Shown in pieces: positions 15,467 to 16,643 of a stretch of DNA of 16,643 bases. Position 1 is the stretch's first letter, and each line of letters starts with the position of its first letter. The translations under genes were made by a program, and so were the position numbers. Below the pieces are notes generated by a model that was not told the DNA's origin, did no database searches, and worked only from the letters and a program-made list of their open reading frames with translations. The stretch comes from Nitrospirales bacterium (GTDB lineage: Bacteria; Nitrospirota; Nitrospiria; Nitrospirales; UBA8639): assembly GCA_013817135.1 (NCBI GenBank), contig JACDDF010000008.1:1-16643 (forward strand), written 5' to 3'.

Positions 15467-16414
15467 ATGCGTCATCAACAAACACTCGAAACATCATCAT
15501 TCTTATCTGGCATTGGTCTGCATTCTGGCAACCCAGCCTCAATCGCCATTCATCCAGCTCCGGTTAACACCGGGGTAGTCTTTGTGAAGCATGTAGCTGA
15601 TCAAATTCAGTCATGCCCAGCCAGTATTGCCTTTTTAGGCCAAACAGATCATTGCACCACACTTCAAGTTGGTGATTTTGACATACAGACGGTTGAGCAT
15701 GTGTTAAGTGCACTAGCCGGCCTGGAAATCGATAATGCTTACGTGGAATTGCTTGGCAGCGAAACCCCGGCAGCAGATGGAAGTGCCACACCATTTGTCG
15801 ACATGGTTTACCAAAGCGGTATACTCACCCAGGATGAACCACGCAAATACCTTAAAATCGTTCAACCAATCACCGTGGAAGACGACCACCGATCCATCAG
15901 TGTCCTTCCCTCGGCACTCCCCCAAATAACCTATCACATTGATTTCCCTCATCCCCTTATACAACAACAAGAATATCACCATTTTTGTACGCCTCATGAG
16001 TATGGCAAAAATATTGCCGGAGCCCGTACATTTGCCTTTCGAAAAGAAGTCGAATTTTTATGGTCCCGAGGACTGGGGCTCGGGGGGTCACTACACAACA
16101 CGGTAGTCTTTTCTGATACCGGATTGGTCAATGATGATGACCTACGCTTTACGGACGAATGCGTTCGCCATAAAGTTCTGGATCTCATTGGCGACCTGTC
16201 GCTATTAGGAATTCCGGTTATTGGTCATTTCTTTGCAAAATGCGCGGGGCACGCGCTCCATACCCAATTGGTCCAAGCCATCATGCATAACCCTGACAAG
16301 TGGATTATGTTAAATGCTGGGGAAACCGGAAAGGATGGCATCCTCAACGGAAAGCCCTCCTCCAATTTAACGTTTCACTTACCTGAACTCCAACCTGCCT
16401 TTCACGCGTTCTGA
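15467..16414 (+). CDS. lpxC: UDP-3-O-acyl-N-acetylglucosamine deacetylase
   Basis: LpxC removes acetyl from UDP-3-O-acyl-GlcNAc, the committed step of lipid A synthesis, in the cytoplasm. The 315-residue protein has both LpxC domains. The zinc ligands are His78 (TVEHVLSALAGL, with catalytic Glu77), His235 and Asp239 (HKVLDLIGDL). The general acid His262 lies in AGHALH. Thr188 in GARTFAF and the PAADGSATPF substrate loop are also present. Length is normal to slightly long. The ATG is the obvious start by homology of the SGIGLHSG segment, although no strong Shine-Dalgarno site is seen. TATAAA at 15425-15430 could be its -10. It shows the organism makes lipid A-based outer membrane. Confidence 0.95.
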   Translation: MRHQQTLETSSFLSGIGLHSGNPASIAIHPAPVNTGVVFVKHVADQIQSCPASIAFLGQTDHCTTLQVGDFDIQTVEHVLSALAGLEIDNAYVELLGSETPAADGSATPFVDMVYQSGILTQDEPRKYLKIVQPITVEDDHRSISVLPSALPQITYHIDFPHPLIQQQEYHHFCTPHEYGKNIAGARTFAFRKEVEFLWSRGLGLGGSLHNTVVFSDTGLVNDDDLRFTDECVRHKVLDLIGDLSLLGIPVIGHFFAKCAGHALHTQLVQAIMHNPDKWIMLNAGETGKDGILNGKPSSNLTFHLPELQPAFHAF

Positions 16415-16538
16415 CACCCCTCTCCCCTTCCCCATTGTATGCCCTCAACTATCTTTGCGTTTGCTCTCTGCCCCTCAACAACTAGGAAGAAATCCTTTTC
16501 TCCATTGCCTTCATTCCCTGCGCGTGGTAGCGTCTGGG

Positions 16539-16643
16539 ATGACCATGATTCTCCAATCATTTACCCGCCCCTATCGTACAAGCAGCCTTAGAGTACTTTT
16601 CATAATTTGCTTCTGCCTGCTCCAGTGGACGCCTGCCTTAAGT
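16539..16643 (+). CDS. start of an exported protein, cut by the window edge
   Basis: An open frame runs to the right edge for 35 codons from ATG ACC ATG. The translation looks like a signal peptide: arginines in the n-region (TRPYRTSSLR), a hydrophobic core (VLFIICFCLL) and a likely cleavage region (TPALS). The second ATG at 16545 or a GTG at 16524 are alternative starts; none has a strong Shine-Dalgarno site. It follows lpxC by about 125 bases. The mature protein, and so its function, lies outside the window. Confidence 0.5.
   Translation, partial: MTMILQSFTRPYRTSSLRVLFIICFCLLQWTPALS

Noticed and set aside
16439..16591. Short ORF starting with ATG CCC TCA after lpxC
   Set aside because: It stops after about 50 codons, is proline/serine-rich without a pattern, and overlaps the better signal-peptide frame.

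Overview
The window reads as a chromosome segment of a Gram-negative bacterium: it carries lpxC (lipid A synthesis) and several exported proteins, so it has an outer membrane. Moderate base composition, the RpoD/RpoS-like sigma factor, the TrmI-type tRNA methyltransferase and the glycine-zipper lipoprotein style all suggest a Nitrospira-like organism (Nitrospirota). That placement is an impression from protein style, not a proof.

Left third (about 1-5960, minus strand): an accessory-looking three-gene block read right to left. A 297-residue protein of unknown family comes first, followed by two large paralogous ATPases (758 and 774 residues). Each ATPase has a C-terminal P-loop module resembling the BREX ATP-binding family (BrxD/DUF2791-like), with intact Walker A and B. 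Each also has an N-terminal half that looks like a degenerate copy of the same fold, in which the P-loop position has become GGS-x-VKF. The two genes look like a tandem duplication. No methylase, PglZ-type phosphatase or helicase is visible inside the window, so a defence role is only an inference. This block is the best candidate for an undescribed system.

Middle (about 6170-9950): an SDR oxidoreductase followed closely by a glycine-zipper envelope protein (plus strand); a 285-residue protein of unknown family with repeated helical units (minus); pyrE for pyrimidine synthesis, preceded by a possible 30-codon upstream ORF (plus); and a secreted single-domain rhodanese with a good promoter and Shine-Dalgarno sequence (plus).

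Next (9975-12158, minus): trmI, a stand-alone CheY-like receiver and an HD-GYP phosphodiesterase lie in tight order. The receiver and HD-GYP genes overlap by one base (TAATG), so they probably work as a pair that turns a phosphorylation signal into cyclic-di-GMP breakdown.

Right third (12268-16643, plus): a KtrA/TrkA-type RCK protein for potassium-channel gating without its membrane partner and with a long leader, then a group-2 type sigma-70 factor, a small uncharacterised ORF with a TTG start, a nested inverted-repeat region, lpxC, and the start of an exported protein cut by the window edge. No tRNA, rRNA, CRISPR array or insertion sequence was seen.
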